A stretch of 64,000 nucleotides of DNA, taken from the NCBI GenBank assembly GCA_963804055.1, contig CAWDOU010000013.1, forward strand, positions 734,366 through 798,365. Direction: 5' to 3'. The stretch's first letter is position 1, and every line of letters begins with the position of its first letter. The notes beneath the pieces were generated by a model, which was given only the letters and a program-made list of their open reading frames with translations, did not search any database and had not been told where the DNA came from. Both the position numbers and the translations under genes were made by a program. This document shows, in pieces, positions 1 through 9,657 of this stretch. The stretch is from Bog-473 sp963804055. GTDB lineage: Bacteria; Actinomycetota; Acidimicrobiia; Acidimicrobiales; RAAP-2.

Positions 1-270
1 CCGGGGCACCACGTCGAGGGGGAACGGCCGCTCCTCCCCGTCGAGGTCGAAGGTGACCCCCTGGTCCATGAAGGCCCGGGCCAGCCGGGACGCCCGGGCC
101 GAGACGTCCTCGGGGCCCATCTGGGCCAGCGAGGAGGCCACCGCGGCGTAGGGCACCCGCGCCGTGCCGTCGTGGCCCACCATCTCGTCGAAGGCGGCCT
201 CGGTCAGCCCGCGCGCCGAGGAGCCGTAGCCGTCGAAGAGGTCTCCCACGGCCCTCAGGGTGCCAGGCAT
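1..270 (-). CDS. Circularly permuted ATP-grasp protein, N-terminal fragment (cut by window edge)
   Basis: This is the first 90 codons of a gene that runs off the left edge; the ATG lies at its right end. The encoded N-terminus reads LFDGYGSSARGLTEAAFDEM and ends in a conserved ERPFPLDVVPR segment. This is the typical start of the circularly permuted ATP-grasp family (formerly DUF404/DUF407), whose full members are about 470-550 residues. In actinobacteria these genes usually sit beside alpha-E and transglutaminase-like genes and are thought to make a peptide-like bond, but the substrate is not known. The catalytic part is outside the window, so activity cannot be judged. Family recognition rests on the N-terminal pattern only. 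Confidence 0.7.
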   Translation of the reverse strand, partial: MPGTLRAVGDLFDGYGSSARGLTEAAFDEMVGHDGTARVPYAAVASSLAQMGPEDVSARASRLARAFMDQGVTFDLDGEERPFPLDVVPR

Positions 271-359
271 GTGTTTCGCTGCGGTTTCACGGCCGCGAAC
301 AGCCCGTGACGGGGATGGGTGCGAAGCGGGGAGGTCAAGCCCGCATCGTACCGGGGGTG

Positions 360-1355
360 TTACCCGATGAGTCCCAGTTCCTTGACGTCGTTGCGCTCCG
401 CCTGCAGCTCATCGGTCGTGATCGCGATGCGCTCGGTGGCGAAGTCGTCGTGGGCGAAGCCTTCGACCACCGACCAGCCGCCCTTGCCGTCCGCCTGGAC
501 CGGGAACCCGAATTGCAGGCCCTCGGGCGCCCCGTACTGGCCCTCGCTGGCCACGGCGACCGAGAAGCAGTCCCCCGTGGCCGTCTTGGTACGGAGGCTC
601 ACGACGGTGTCGATGGCCGCCGCGGCGGCGGAGGCCGCCGAGGACGAGCCGCGGGCGTCGATGATGGCGGCGCCCCGCTTCTGTACCGTCGTGATGAAGT
701 CGCCCCGCAGCCACTCGCTGTCGGTGATCACCTCGGCAGCCGGCTTGCCGCCGATGCGCGCGTTGGCGAAGTCGGGGAATTGGGTGGCCGAGTGGTTGCC
801 CCAGATGGCGACATTGGTCACGTCGGCCACCGGTGCGTTGGCCTTGGAGGCGAGCTGGGCCTTGGCCCGGTTCTCGTCCAGGCGGGTCATGGCGAACCAG
901 CGGTCCGCGGGGACCTCGGGTGCGTTGGAGCGGGCGATCAGACAGTTCGTGTTGCACGGGTTGCCGACGACGAGGATGCGCACGTCGGAATCGGCGTTCT
1001 CGGCGATGGCACGGCCCTGGGGCTTGAAGATCCCGCCGTTCACGCTGAGGAGGTCGCCGCGCTCCATGCCCGCCTTGCGCGGAATGGAGCCGACCAGGAG
1101 GGCCCACGACGTCCCGTCGAAGGCCGTCTTCAGGTCGGAGGTGGCGACGATGTCGTGCACCAGCGGGAAGGCGCAGTCGTCGATCTCCATCACCACGCCC
1201 TCGAGCACCCGCATGGCGGGCTCGATCTCGAGGAGGCGCAGCACGACCGGCTGGTCCTCGCCGAGCAGCTGGCCCGACGCGATGCGGAACAGGATGGAGT
1301 AGCCGATCTGGCCGCCGGCACCGGTGACGGTCACGTGGACGGGGGGCTTGGCCAT
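360..1355 (-). CDS. mdh: Malate dehydrogenase, NAD-dependent, cytosolic type
   Basis: A 331-residue enzyme interconverting malate and oxaloacetate in the TCA cycle. The N-terminus has the Rossmann motif TGAGGQIGYSILF. The substrate-binding and catalytic segments are also visible: RLDENRAKAQLA and the catalytic-histidine segment IWGNHSATQFPD. These features and the length match the cytosolic/Thermus-type MDH rather than the LDH-like type. The ATG was chosen because AAAGGA lies about 10 nt upstream and the product then starts exactly at the family N-terminus (MAKPPVHVTV). It follows icd after 76 bp on the same strand, so the two TCA enzymes are probably co-transcribed. The spacer between them holds a pentanucleotide repeat. 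Confidence 0.96.
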   Translation of the reverse strand: MAKPPVHVTVTGAGGQIGYSILFRIASGQLLGEDQPVVLRLLEIEPAMRVLEGVVMEIDDCAFPLVHDIVATSDLKTAFDGTSWALLVGSIPRKAGMERGDLLSVNGGIFKPQGRAIAENADSDVRILVVGNPCNTNCLIARSNAPEVPADRWFAMTRLDENRAKAQLASKANAPVADVTNVAIWGNHSATQFPDFANARIGGKPAAEVITDSEWLRGDFITTVQKRGAAIIDARGSSSAASAAAAAIDTVVSLRTKTATGDCFSVAVASEGQYGAPEGLQFGFPVQADGKGGWSVVEGFAHDDFATERIAITTDELQAERNDVKELGLIG

Positions 1356-1405
1356 GGGGGGTGGTCCTTTCCGACGGTTCTTCTGGTTCGAAGGCTGGTT
1401 CTGCG

Positions 1406-1434
1406 ATTCGATTCGGTTCGGTTCGGTTCGGTTA
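1406..1434. repeat. Pentanucleotide tandem repeat between icd and mdh
   Basis: Five to six units of ATTCG/GTTCG in tandem (CGAAC/CGAAT on the coding strand) fill the spacer directly after the icd stop codon. The stop codon overlaps the last unit. A related GAACCGAAG repeat precedes the glucosidase gene near position 45014. Confidence 0.8.
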
Positions 1435-2628
1435 CAGGCGGTCGACGATGGCCGCGGCGAACTCGGAGCACTTGACCTCGGTTGCACCCTCCATCAGACG
1501 GGCGAAGTCGTAGGTGACGACCTTGTCGGCGATGGTGGCTTCGAGCGCCTGCACGATGTCGGCCGCCGCGTTGTTCCAACCGATGTGCTCGAACATGAGC
1601 ACGCCCGAGAGGAGCACCGAGCCGGGGTTGACCTTGTCCTGGCCGGCGTACTTCGGTGCCGTGCCGTGCGTCGCCTCGAAGATCCCGTGCCCGCTCACGT
1701 AGTTGATGTTGGCCCCGGGAGCGATGCCGATGCCGCCGACTTGGGCCGCCAGGGCGTCGGACAGGTAGTCGCCGTTCAGGTTCGTGGTGGCGATGACGTC
1801 GAAGTCCGACGGACGGGTCAGGACCTGCTGCAGCGTGATGTCGGCGATGGTGTCCTTCACGAGGAGCTTGTCACCCGGCTTGCCGTCGCAGTCGTCCCAG
1901 CCGACGGCGACGTCGGAGAACTCCTCGCGCACGAGGTCGTACCCCCACTCGCGGAACGCACCCTCGGTGAACTTCTGGATGTTGCCCTTGTGCACCAGCG
2001 TCACGGACTCGCGCTTGCGGTCGAGCGCGTACTCGATGGCGGCGCGGATGAGGCGCTTGGACCCCATGGGCGAGATCGGCTTGATGCCGATGCCCGACAG
2101 TTCCCGGATGGGCCAGCCCATCTCCTCACGCAGGTAGGCGGCCAGCTTCTCGGCCTCGGGGGTGCCGGACTGCACCTCGTAGCCGGCGTAGACGTCCTCG
2201 GTGTTCTCCCGGAAGATGACCATGTCGACGAGCTCGGGGTGCACCACGGGCGACGGCACGCCGGTGAACCAGCGCACGGGCCGCAGGCACACGTAGAGGT
2301 CGAGGATCTGACGGAGGGCGACGTTGAGCGAGCGGATGCCGCCGCCGACCGGGGTGGTCAGCGGGCCCTTGATCCCGATCAGGTGCGAGCGGAAGGTGTC
2401 GACCGTCTCGTCGGGCAGCCAATTGCCCGTCTCGTCGAAGGCCTTCTGCCCGGCCAGCACCTCCTTCCAGGCGACCTTGTGGCCGTGCTTGGCGGCGGCG
2501 GCATCGAGGACGAGCTTGGCCGCGGGCCAGATGTCGACCCCCGTTCCGTCGCCTTCGATGAACGGGATGATGGGCTCGTCGGGGACCTGGAGTGTGCCGT
2601 CGTCGCCCATGCGTATGAGATCTGCCAT
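1432..2628 (-). CDS. icd: Isocitrate dehydrogenase, NADP-dependent homodimeric type
   Basis: A 398-residue enzyme that oxidatively decarboxylates isocitrate to 2-oxoglutarate. Family signatures are clear: the substrate loop with RENTEDVYAGYE, the lysine segment KGNIQKFTEG, the metal-binding aspartates in the DFDVIATTNLNGDYLSD region, and the cofactor loop ATHGTAPKYAGQDKVNPGS. The KYAGQDKVNP form resembles the E. coli NADP-type enzyme. Many actinobacteria have the unrelated monomeric IDH instead, so the dimeric type is a mild lineage clue. The start codon has no Shine-Dalgarno sequence; a TAGCAT -10 element sits 7 nt upstream, so the message is probably leaderless. mdh follows downstream. Confidence 0.96.
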   Translation of the reverse strand: MADLIRMGDDGTLQVPDEPIIPFIEGDGTGVDIWPAAKLVLDAAAAKHGHKVAWKEVLAGQKAFDETGNWLPDETVDTFRSHLIGIKGPLTTPVGGGIRSLNVALRQILDLYVCLRPVRWFTGVPSPVVHPELVDMVIFRENTEDVYAGYEVQSGTPEAEKLAAYLREEMGWPIRELSGIGIKPISPMGSKRLIRAAIEYALDRKRESVTLVHKGNIQKFTEGAFREWGYDLVREEFSDVAVGWDDCDGKPGDKLLVKDTIADITLQQVLTRPSDFDVIATTNLNGDYLSDALAAQVGGIGIAPGANINYVSGHGIFEATHGTAPKYAGQDKVNPGSVLLSGVLMFEHIGWNNAAADIVQALEATIADKVVTYDFARLMEGATEVKCSEFAAAIVDRL

Positions 2629-2635
2629 GGACCGG

Positions 2636-2641
2636 ATGCTA
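2636..2641 (-). promoter_or_regulatory. Leaderless -10 element for icd
   Basis: TAGCAT fits TANNNT and ends 7 nt before the icd ATG. That places the expected transcription start on the start codon. No Shine-Dalgarno sequence is present. The -35 region is weak. Confidence 0.5.
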
Positions 2642-2661
2642 CGGGGCGCCGCCGCGGCGTC

Positions 2662-3264
2662 CTAATTGACGTGGTCAGGGCCATACGTGGGCGGGTCGCC
2701 GCCCGGTGCGGCCAACAGGCCCGCGAGGCGGGCGTACGGCTGCGACGCCGGGCCGAGGATGTCGCCCACCCACGAGAGCGTCAGGCCGGCGTCCACCTCG
2801 GTGCCCCAGCGGAGGATCTCCTCGATGTCGAGCCAGTCCTTGGGGCGGTCGAACACGGCCTTGCAGACGATGAGGTGCTCGGGGGCGAGGATCGGGATGT
2901 CGATCGGGCCGAAGCGGACCAGCCGGGCGAGTTCGCCCATTTCGAGGTGGAGGTCCATGGTGGCGAAGAACACGTCGAGATACGAGCCACCCCAATCGAG
3001 CCTCGCCTGCCCGTCGCGGGCTATGTCGGCCCGACCTTCGGGAGTGATGGTCACGCCGAGTCGGGCCAACAGTTCGAGGACGGGTTCCGCCGCTTCGGGC
3101 GGAACGGTCAGGTTCACGTCGATGTCGGTGGTGGCCCTCGGGTTCCTGTACCAGGCGAGGGCCAGGGCGCCGCCGAACTGGTGCGGCACCCCGGCGGAAT
3201 CGAGCATCTCGTGCAGCGAGACGATCTTGGACGCCAGGCCGGCGACCTCGTCCGTCCCGGTCAA
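2662..3264 (-). CDS. MNT/AbiEii-like nucleotidyltransferase, second gene of a two-gene module
   Basis: A 200-residue protein with a minimal nucleotidyltransferase core. GGALALAWYRNPRATTDIDV gives the GG...DID metal-binding signature near residues 30-50, and a third acidic position may lie in the YLDVFF strand. Related folds occur in AbiEii and MenA toxins and in stand-alone antibiotic-type nucleotidyltransferases. The start is a TTG whose last bases overlap the stop codon of the preceding gene (TTGA), which implies tight translational coupling. That pairing suggests a toxin-antitoxin or defence-like unit, with this protein as the catalytic member, but nothing in the sequence proves toxicity. 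It could also modify a tRNA or a small molecule. Confidence 0.65.
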   Translation of the reverse strand: MTGTDEVAGLASKIVSLHEMLDSAGVPHQFGGALALAWYRNPRATTDIDVNLTVPPEAAEPVLELLARLGVTITPEGRADIARDGQARLDWGGSYLDVFFATMDLHLEMGELARLVRFGPIDIPILAPEHLIVCKAVFDRPKDWLDIEEILRWGTEVDAGLTLSWVGDILGPASQPYARLAGLLAAPGGDPPTYGPDHVN

Positions 3265-3785
3265 CGTCGACGTGGCACCTCGGTCCCGGTCCCGGTCGCG
3301 TGCGCCGCGCGCGCCGCCCGCAACCGGGCCAGGGGCGGGAACCCGAGCGGCTCCGGCTTGCGGGGCGGCCCGAACGCGCCGACCCTCGCGACGAGTCCGA
3401 GCAGGTCGATCAGGGCCTCACCGGGATCCTGACGCGTCGTCGGGGGTGGGACCTCCTCCACCGAACGGGCCATCCGGCGGGAGGCTTCGACGAAGCGCCG
3501 GGTCTCGGGCTGCTCGTGGCGGGGCGCGCCCGCTCCCGCGCCGGCCCGTCCCGTCGCCGCGGTCGCGGCCGCCCCGGTTCTGGTCGCGCGGCTCGCCGCC
3601 CGTGTCGCGGCCGCCCGCACGGCGTCGGAGTCGAAGGGGCGGCTGGCTCGCCGCCGGGCCCGGTCGAGGACCTCGTCGTCGAGATGGGCGAAGTTGGCCA
3701 GTGAGCGGGCCCGGGGGCCCTTGGGGGTGTGGACCGACTCCCGGATCTCGAATCTCCCCTTCGGACGGGCCACCACGTAGGCCAT
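3261..3785 (-). CDS. Partner protein of the nucleotidyltransferase, function unknown
   Basis: A 174-residue basic, alanine- and arginine-rich protein. The N-terminus is the best-ordered part: MAYVVARPKGRFEIRESVHT, then TPKGPRARSLANF, which reads like a small beta-sheet RNA- or DNA-binding module. The middle (about residues 65-95) is low-complexity Ala/Arg/Thr, and the C-terminus is helical with a DLLGLVARVGAFGPPRKP segment. I recognise no named domain. It overlaps the nucleotidyltransferase by 4 bp and precedes it, the usual antitoxin-first order. The ATG lies 8 nt after a TATAGT box; a GTG two codons upstream would fall inside the promoter, so the ATG is preferred. Confidence 0.6.
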   Translation of the reverse strand: MAYVVARPKGRFEIRESVHTPKGPRARSLANFAHLDDEVLDRARRRASRPFDSDAVRAAATRAASRATRTGAAATAATGRAGAGAGAPRHEQPETRRFVEASRRMARSVEEVPPPTTRQDPGEALIDLLGLVARVGAFGPPRKPEPLGFPPLARLRAARAAHATGTGTEVPRRR

Positions 3786-3806
3786 ACCCACTAACTATAC
3801 CCACTA
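3784..3806. repeat. 10-bp direct repeat over the module's promoter and start codon
   Basis: Two exact copies of ATACCCACTA, starting at 3784 and 3797 (13-bp period). One covers the start codon and the other overlaps the upstream edge of the TATAGT box. This would suit an autoregulatory operator read by one of the module's proteins. Confidence 0.55.
3794..3799 (-). promoter_or_regulatory. Leaderless -10 element for the two-gene module
   Basis: TATAGT is 8 nt from the ATG of the partner gene, there is no Shine-Dalgarno sequence, and the box sits between two ATACCCACTA repeats. Confidence 0.55.
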
Positions 3807-3986
3807 GGTCTGACCCGGCGACCCCGTCTTTCCCGGTCGTCGGGCGGGCGGTCTGGAACGCTTCAGCCACCCTCACTGCGCTCGCGCCGGCCTGGTCGGC
3901 CACGCGCACCAAGGCGAGCGACCTCCTGCGGACCGTCGACGAAGAGCCCGAGCGGGCGCACGGCCCGACCCGCGAGCCGGAACGCG

Positions 3987-4859
3987 CTAGGAGGCGGTAC
4001 CCGGTCCCAGACCGAGGGCGGCGTAGATCTCGCGCGTCGCGTTCGACGTGTTGAACGTGTAGAAGTGCAGGCCCGGCACGCCGGATTCGAGAAGCTTGGA
4101 ACACAGCTCGGTGGCCAGCTCCACTCCTTCCTTGCGAACGGCGTCGGCGCCGCCCCGCGCGTCGGCGGCGCGCAGACGGTCCTGCATCCAGTCCGGGGCG
4201 GCGGCTCCCATGGCGCCCAGGCGGCCCATCGTCGACAGCGAGGTCACCGGCAGGATGCCGGGCAGTACGGGCGTCTCGACGCCGCGCTCGCGCAGATCGG
4301 CCGACAGGCTCTCGTACTCGGAGGCCTCGAAGAAGAACTGGGTGACACCGAAGTCGGCCAGCGCCAGCTTGGCCGCCAGGAAGTCGCGGTCGCTCCCGAG
4401 GTCGGACGAGCGCGGGTGACCGGCGGGGTGGGCCGCCACACCGACGGAGAAGCCGCCGATCGCCCGGGCCAGCTCGACCAGCTCCGCCGCGTAGGCGAGC
4501 TCGCCGGGTCCGGCGTCGGGGTCCTCGGGCGGATCGCCACCGAGCGCCATGAGGTTCTCGACCCCCGCCTTGCGCAGCGACACGAGGATGTCGGCCAACT
4601 CCAAGCGGGTGTGGGCCACGCAGATGATGTGGGCCATGGGGTTGAGGTTCGTCGTGTGGAGCATGCCGGACACGAGGTCGACCGTGCGCTGGCGCGACTC
4701 GGCGCCGCCCCGGTAGGTGACCGAGACGAACGACGGCTCCAGCGGCTGCAATTCGCCGATGGTGCGGGCGAGCGTGGCCAGCTCCTTGTCGTTCTTCGGC
4801 GGGAAGAACTCGAAGGAGTACGTCGGTCCGGCCGCCAGGAGATCGGCGATGCGCGTCAC
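3987..4859 (-). CDS. metF: 5,10-Methylenetetrahydrofolate reductase
   Basis: A 290-residue flavoenzyme reducing methylene-THF to methyl-THF for methionine synthesis. The N-terminus carries the signature YSFEFFPPKND, with the catalytic glutamate in FEFFPPK. The conserved strands SFVSVTYRGG and NLMALGGDPP and the C-terminal GLHFYTFNTS also match the family. The GTG start overlaps the stop of the upstream cupin gene by 4 bp (GTGA). The gene ends a one-carbon/purine run: purN, purH, folD, cupin, metF. folD supplies the same folate pool. After its stop, about 200 bp before the nucleotidyltransferase module contain nothing I can identify. Confidence 0.93.
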   Translation of the reverse strand: MTRIADLLAAGPTYSFEFFPPKNDKELATLARTIGELQPLEPSFVSVTYRGGAESRQRTVDLVSGMLHTTNLNPMAHIICVAHTRLELADILVSLRKAGVENLMALGGDPPEDPDAGPGELAYAAELVELARAIGGFSVGVAAHPAGHPRSSDLGSDRDFLAAKLALADFGVTQFFFEASEYESLSADLRERGVETPVLPGILPVTSLSTMGRLGAMGAAAPDWMQDRLRAADARGGADAVRKEGVELATELCSKLLESGVPGLHFYTFNTSNATREIYAALGLGPGTAS

Positions 4860-5269
4860 GACGGCGCGACCTTCCCGCTGCCTCCTGTCGCCGGAGCGGT
4901 GTCGCTGGACGCCGCGTCGAGGCGCCCGTAGTCGTCCTCGAGCCGGACGATGTCGTCCTCGCCGAAGTACGTCCCCTGCTGCACCTCAATGAGGACGACG
5001 TCGGTGTCGCCCTCGTTGGCGATGCGGTGCGCGCTCTCCAGCGGGATGTCGATTGCCCGCCCTGCGGGCACCGTGGTGACGGTGCCGTCCAGCGTCACCG
5101 TCGCCGTTCCCGACACAATGAACCAGTGCTCGGCCCGCTTCGAGTGACGCTGGTAGCTGAGCCTCTTGCCGGGGTGGACGACAATGCGCTTGACCTTGTG
5201 ATCGGGCGCGTCGTCACTGAGGACGGTGTAATTGCCCCACGGGCGCTCGGAGTATTCCCGCTCGGTCAC
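4856..5269 (-). CDS. Cupin protein, mannose-6-phosphate isomerase type II C-terminal-like
   Basis: A 137-residue single-cupin protein. It opens with ERPWGNYTVLSDDAPDHKVKRI and carries the cupin metal motif SYQRHSKRAEHWFIVSGTA followed by the second motif PLESAHRIANEG. These match the C-terminal isomerase domain of bifunctional GDP-mannose pyrophosphorylase/phosphomannose isomerases, found alone in many actinobacteria. The likely role is mannose-6-phosphate supply for glycans. GTG was chosen as start because AGGGAGG lies 10 nt upstream. An in-frame ATG further upstream would add a His-Ser-rich stretch (SHSHSHSQ) and overlap folD, and is less likely. The stop overlaps the metF start. Confidence 0.8.
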   Translation of the reverse strand: MTEREYSERPWGNYTVLSDDAPDHKVKRIVVHPGKRLSYQRHSKRAEHWFIVSGTATVTLDGTVTTVPAGRAIDIPLESAHRIANEGDTDVVLIEVQQGTYFGEDDIVRLEDDYGRLDAASSDTAPATGGSGKVAPS

Positions 5270-5342
5270 CGGCGACTGGCCTCCCTGGCTGTGGCTGTGG
5301 CTGTGGCTTTCTGCCTCGGCATGGCCGGCCGGGCCCAAGGTC

Positions 5343-6206
5343 TCACCGGGCCGCCAACTCCGCGGCCCGCAACGCGTTGCGCAACAGCATGGCACGGGTC
5401 ATGGGCCCGACCCCGCCGAGGCGGGGGGTGATCCAGCCCGCGACCTCTGCCACATCGGGGTGTGCGTCGGGGATGAGCTTCCTGCCCTCGAAGCTGGTGC
5501 CGGCGGAGACGACCGCCGCGCCCGGCTTCACCATGTCGGGCGTCAGCAGGTGGGGGCGGCCGGCGGCGGCCACCACGATGTCGGCCGTGCGCACGATCGC
5601 CTTCATGTCCTCGGGGTCGACGCCGGTGTGCACCACGGTGACCGCAGCGTTGCAGCCGGGGCGCTTGAGCGTGAGGAGATTCGCCAGCGGACGGCCGATC
5701 GTCACCCCTCGCCCGATGATGGCGACGTGGCGGCCCTCGATCGGGACGTCGTAGGCATGCAGGAGCTCGACGATCCCCGCCGGCGTGCAGGGCAACGGGC
5801 CCGGTGTCCCGAGCACCAGGCGACCGAGGTTCACGGGGTGCAGCCCGTCGACGTCCTTGGCCGGGTCGACGGCCAGGAGCGCCTGCTCCTCGTCGAGGCC
5901 GGGCGGCAGCGGCAGCTGCACCAGAAAAGCACTCACCGCGGGATCGGCGTTGAAGCGGGCGATGACCTCGAGCACCTCGGCCTGGGTGGCGCTGGCGGGC
6001 AGATGCTCGCCCACCGAGTGCATCCCGATGCCGGCGCAGTCCTCGTGCTTCGAGCGCGACGTAGCGCTCACTGGGGACGTCGTCGCCGACGAGCACCGTG
6101 CCCAGTCCGACGCCGAAGCCCTCGCTACGCAGCCGCTGGATCCGCTCGGCCACCTCGGCCCGCATGCGAGCGGCCACCGGCTCGCCGTCGAGGAGAATGG
6201 CGCCCA

Positions 6207-6207
<1 letters not shown>
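5343..6207 (-). pseudogene. folD: Methylenetetrahydrofolate dehydrogenase/cyclohydrolase, frameshifted
   Basis: FolD interconverts methylene-, methenyl- and formyl-THF. The N-terminal part (MGAILLDGEPVAARMRAEVA to VGDDVPSERYVA) is in one frame. From KHEDCAGIGMHSVGE to the end it is in another frame, shifted by one base. The join is at 6051-6054, where one surplus base in CTCG splits the expected YVA-K-HEDC motif, whose lysine is catalytic. All later signatures (VQLPLPPG, KDVDGLHP, GRGVTIGRP, TPRLGGVGPMT) are intact. The ATG overlaps the purH stop (TGATG), so the genes are coupled. Because the pathway is central and both halves are well conserved, a sequence error is at least as likely as a true pseudogene. 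Confidence 0.85.
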
Positions 6208-7780
<1,573 letters not shown>

Positions 7781-7784
<4 letters not shown>

Positions 7785-8455
7785 GACGTCATCTCCGGGT
7801 CTGCTCCTTGTCTTGCATCTCTGTGTTCAGATCCTGCCGCAGCAGTCGCCCGGACCGCCTGTCGAGCCGGTCCGACAATGTCGCGCCCGGCTTCCAGCTC
7901 GCCCAGGGCCCACGCGACGGTGGCGGGATAGAGGGCGCGCTCGGCCACCTTGATCCGCTCGTGCAACGTCTCCTCGGTGTCGTCGGGGAGGACCGGCACC
8001 ACCTCCTGGGCCAGGATCGGCCCGGCGTCGAGCTCGACCGTGGCCAGGTGCACGGTGCAGCCCGTCTCGGACACGCCGGCCGCCAGCGCGTCCCGCACGC
8101 CGTGCCAACCGGGAAAGGCCGGAAGCAGGCTGGGGTGGGTGTTCAGGATGCGGCCCGGAAAGGCCTCGTGGACCCCTCCCGTCATGACCGTGCCGAAACC
8201 CGCCATTGCCACGAGATCGACCTGGTGGGCCACGAGCGTGGCGGCCACCGTTGCGGTGAACCCGGCCCGGTCGAAGCCGGGACCGAAGCCCCCGTAGACC
8301 GTCCGGTCCACGAGCTCGGTGGCGACCCCGTGGTCGCGGGCCAGATCGAGTCCCGCACAGGGCCGGTCGGACAGGACGGTCGTCACTGGGAGGCCCGTAT
8401 CGAACATAGCTCGCAGGATCGTCCCGGAACCCGAGACAAGGACTGCGAGGCGCAC
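7781..8455 (-). CDS. purN: Phosphoribosylglycinamide formyltransferase
   Basis: A 224-residue enzyme transferring formyl from formyl-THF to GAR. It has the N-terminal LAVLVSGSGT, the catalytic NTHPSLLPAFPG stretch (Asn and His) and the catalytic aspartate in VELDAGPILAQ. It begins the purine/one-carbon operon. The GTG start has no Shine-Dalgarno sequence, and a TACATT box lies 6 nt upstream, so transcription probably begins at the start codon. Upstream lies a 1.2-kb stretch with no genes. The C-terminal 25 residues after RDIVGPARQ are a poorly conserved tail. Confidence 0.94.
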
Positions 8456-8461
8456 GCCCTC

Positions 8462-8467
8462 AATGTA
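8462..8467 (-). promoter_or_regulatory. Leaderless -10 element for the purN operon
   Basis: TACATT lies 6 nt before the purN GTG, with no ribosome binding site between them. It is the probable promoter of purN-purH-folD and possibly of the genes beyond. Confidence 0.5.
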
Positions 8468-8668
8468 GTGGGATCACCCGCTCTCCCACGGTGTGGCGCG
8501 CACTTCATGGGAGCCCCTGTGGGGACCCTGGGCCATGCGAGGTGTTAACAGCAGGTCAGAGCGCTGTCGGCTCCCATGGACGGCTCGTGTCGGCTGCGGA
8601 CGGCACCGGGTATCCGTTCCCGGGCGGCCGGCGGGGTTCCTCCCTGTTCGGTCGGCCGCGCCACGTCC

Positions 8669-8682
8669 GGGTGTTAACACCC
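8669..8682. promoter_or_regulatory. Perfect 14-bp palindrome, operator-like
   Basis: GGGTGTTAACACCC is an exact palindrome centred on TTAA. It shares the core GTGTTAACAC with the site at 9371. Confidence 0.5.
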
Positions 8683-9370
8683 CTGGGGATCGTCGGTGTC
8701 CTGCGCAGCGGCCAGGCAGCCGACGTCCGCCGATTACGCCGGCCCCCGGGACCCACGTCCGGCACTGTCCTTGTTCACACCGCGTCGCCCGGCCACTCGA
8801 TGCGAGCGTCGGGACCCGCCTTTCCCGGCAGCATGTCATTGCGACCCGGATCCGCCATGGTGTGAACGCTCGTATCCCCTGCCGTCGGGGCGACGCGGGG
8901 TGCCCGGCGAGTCGGGCGCGGGCCCGATGCGGGCGGGTACGCCACTGCGGGTGGGGCCACAGGCGGCCTGCCGCGCGGCCCAGGCCCGCCTGCGGGTCCG
9001 CCTCGACGGCGCGCCCCGCTCCGAGCGGGCCGTCCGTCCCGGAAGGGCCTGACCCGCTTCAGACGGGCGCTCACGCCGCTCCTGACGCTCCGGGGACTCC
9101 CGCTCGCCCGGAGCCGCTGCGGTCGCCCTCGAGGCTCCCCGACGGCCGCTCCCGTGGCAGCGGGGCAGCCGGCGAAAGCTCGACCCGTGTGATCGGCGCT
9201 CGCCCGTGTCGCACGCGCCGCCGCCCGTCACGACGTGCCCGCGCTGACGCATCGTCTCGCCAGCGCCGCCGACGCCGCCCGGCGCGTCGCGTTAACACCC
9301 GTCACGTCCCACATCTCCTCGGCGCGAAATCGTGGCCCGTGACCACGCCTCCCGTCGCCGCGACCCGCGC

Positions 9371-9386
9371 CGAGTGTTAACACTCG
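9371..9386. promoter_or_regulatory. Perfect 16-bp palindrome, operator-like
   Basis: CGAGTGTTAACACTCG is an exact palindrome with the same GTGTTAACAC core as the site at 8669. It lies 270-290 bp upstream of the GH18-like gene. Confidence 0.5.
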
Positions 9387-9657
9387 AGGTTCGTCGTCAG
9401 GTGCCGAACGGCAATTGCTCCCCGTGAAACATCTTGTCAACGCACGCGCAACAGGCGACGCGCTTCTCTTCCGTGCGCGAGGAGAGTCACACAGCGTTGC
9501 CGAGAGCGGGTGTCCGGCCGACACGCGTCACACGTCGTCGCCTTGCGCATGCCACAGCGCGTGCAATGCCGTGCAACGCGTTCAAATGCACCGCTCGCGC
9601 GAAGAAGACCGGTCGCTTGCATAGGTGACACCACCATGAAAAGGCAATGAAAGGTGG

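Larger units (their letters stand above)
8468..9657. other. 1.2-kb gene-free stretch with clustered GTGTTAAC-type palindromes
   Basis: No reading frame here has a recognisable protein or a plausible start, and I find no tRNA, tmRNA or RNase P signature. The visible structure is a family of GTGTTAAC-like sites: GTGTTAACA at 8542, a 14-bp palindrome at 8669, GTTCACACC at 8773, its inverse GGTGTGAAC at 8859, GTTAACACC at 9291 and a 16-bp palindrome at 9371. The middle (about 8880-9290) is very GC-rich with short inverted GC repeats. Just before the downstream gene, GGTGACAC occurs near 9626 and again as GTGACAC near 9658. A regulatory or replication-like role is inference. Confidence 0.5.

Noticed and set aside
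3418..4989. A 523-codon minus-strand frame overlapping metF
   Set aside because: metF in another frame has the complete family signature. This frame is Arg/Gly-rich noise.
8771..8779. DnaA box and replication origin in the gene-free stretch
   Set aside because: TTGTTCACA is one base from a DnaA box, but no cluster of such boxes and no dnaA/dnaN/gyrB neighbourhood exists.
8490..9400. Small protein genes in the gene-free stretch
   Set aside because: Several open frames exist, but all are Arg/Pro/Gly-rich with no ribosome site, no family likeness and no codon bias like neighbouring genes.
9420..9432. parS centromere site
   Set aside because: Only the half CGTGAAACA is present; the other half of the palindrome is missing.
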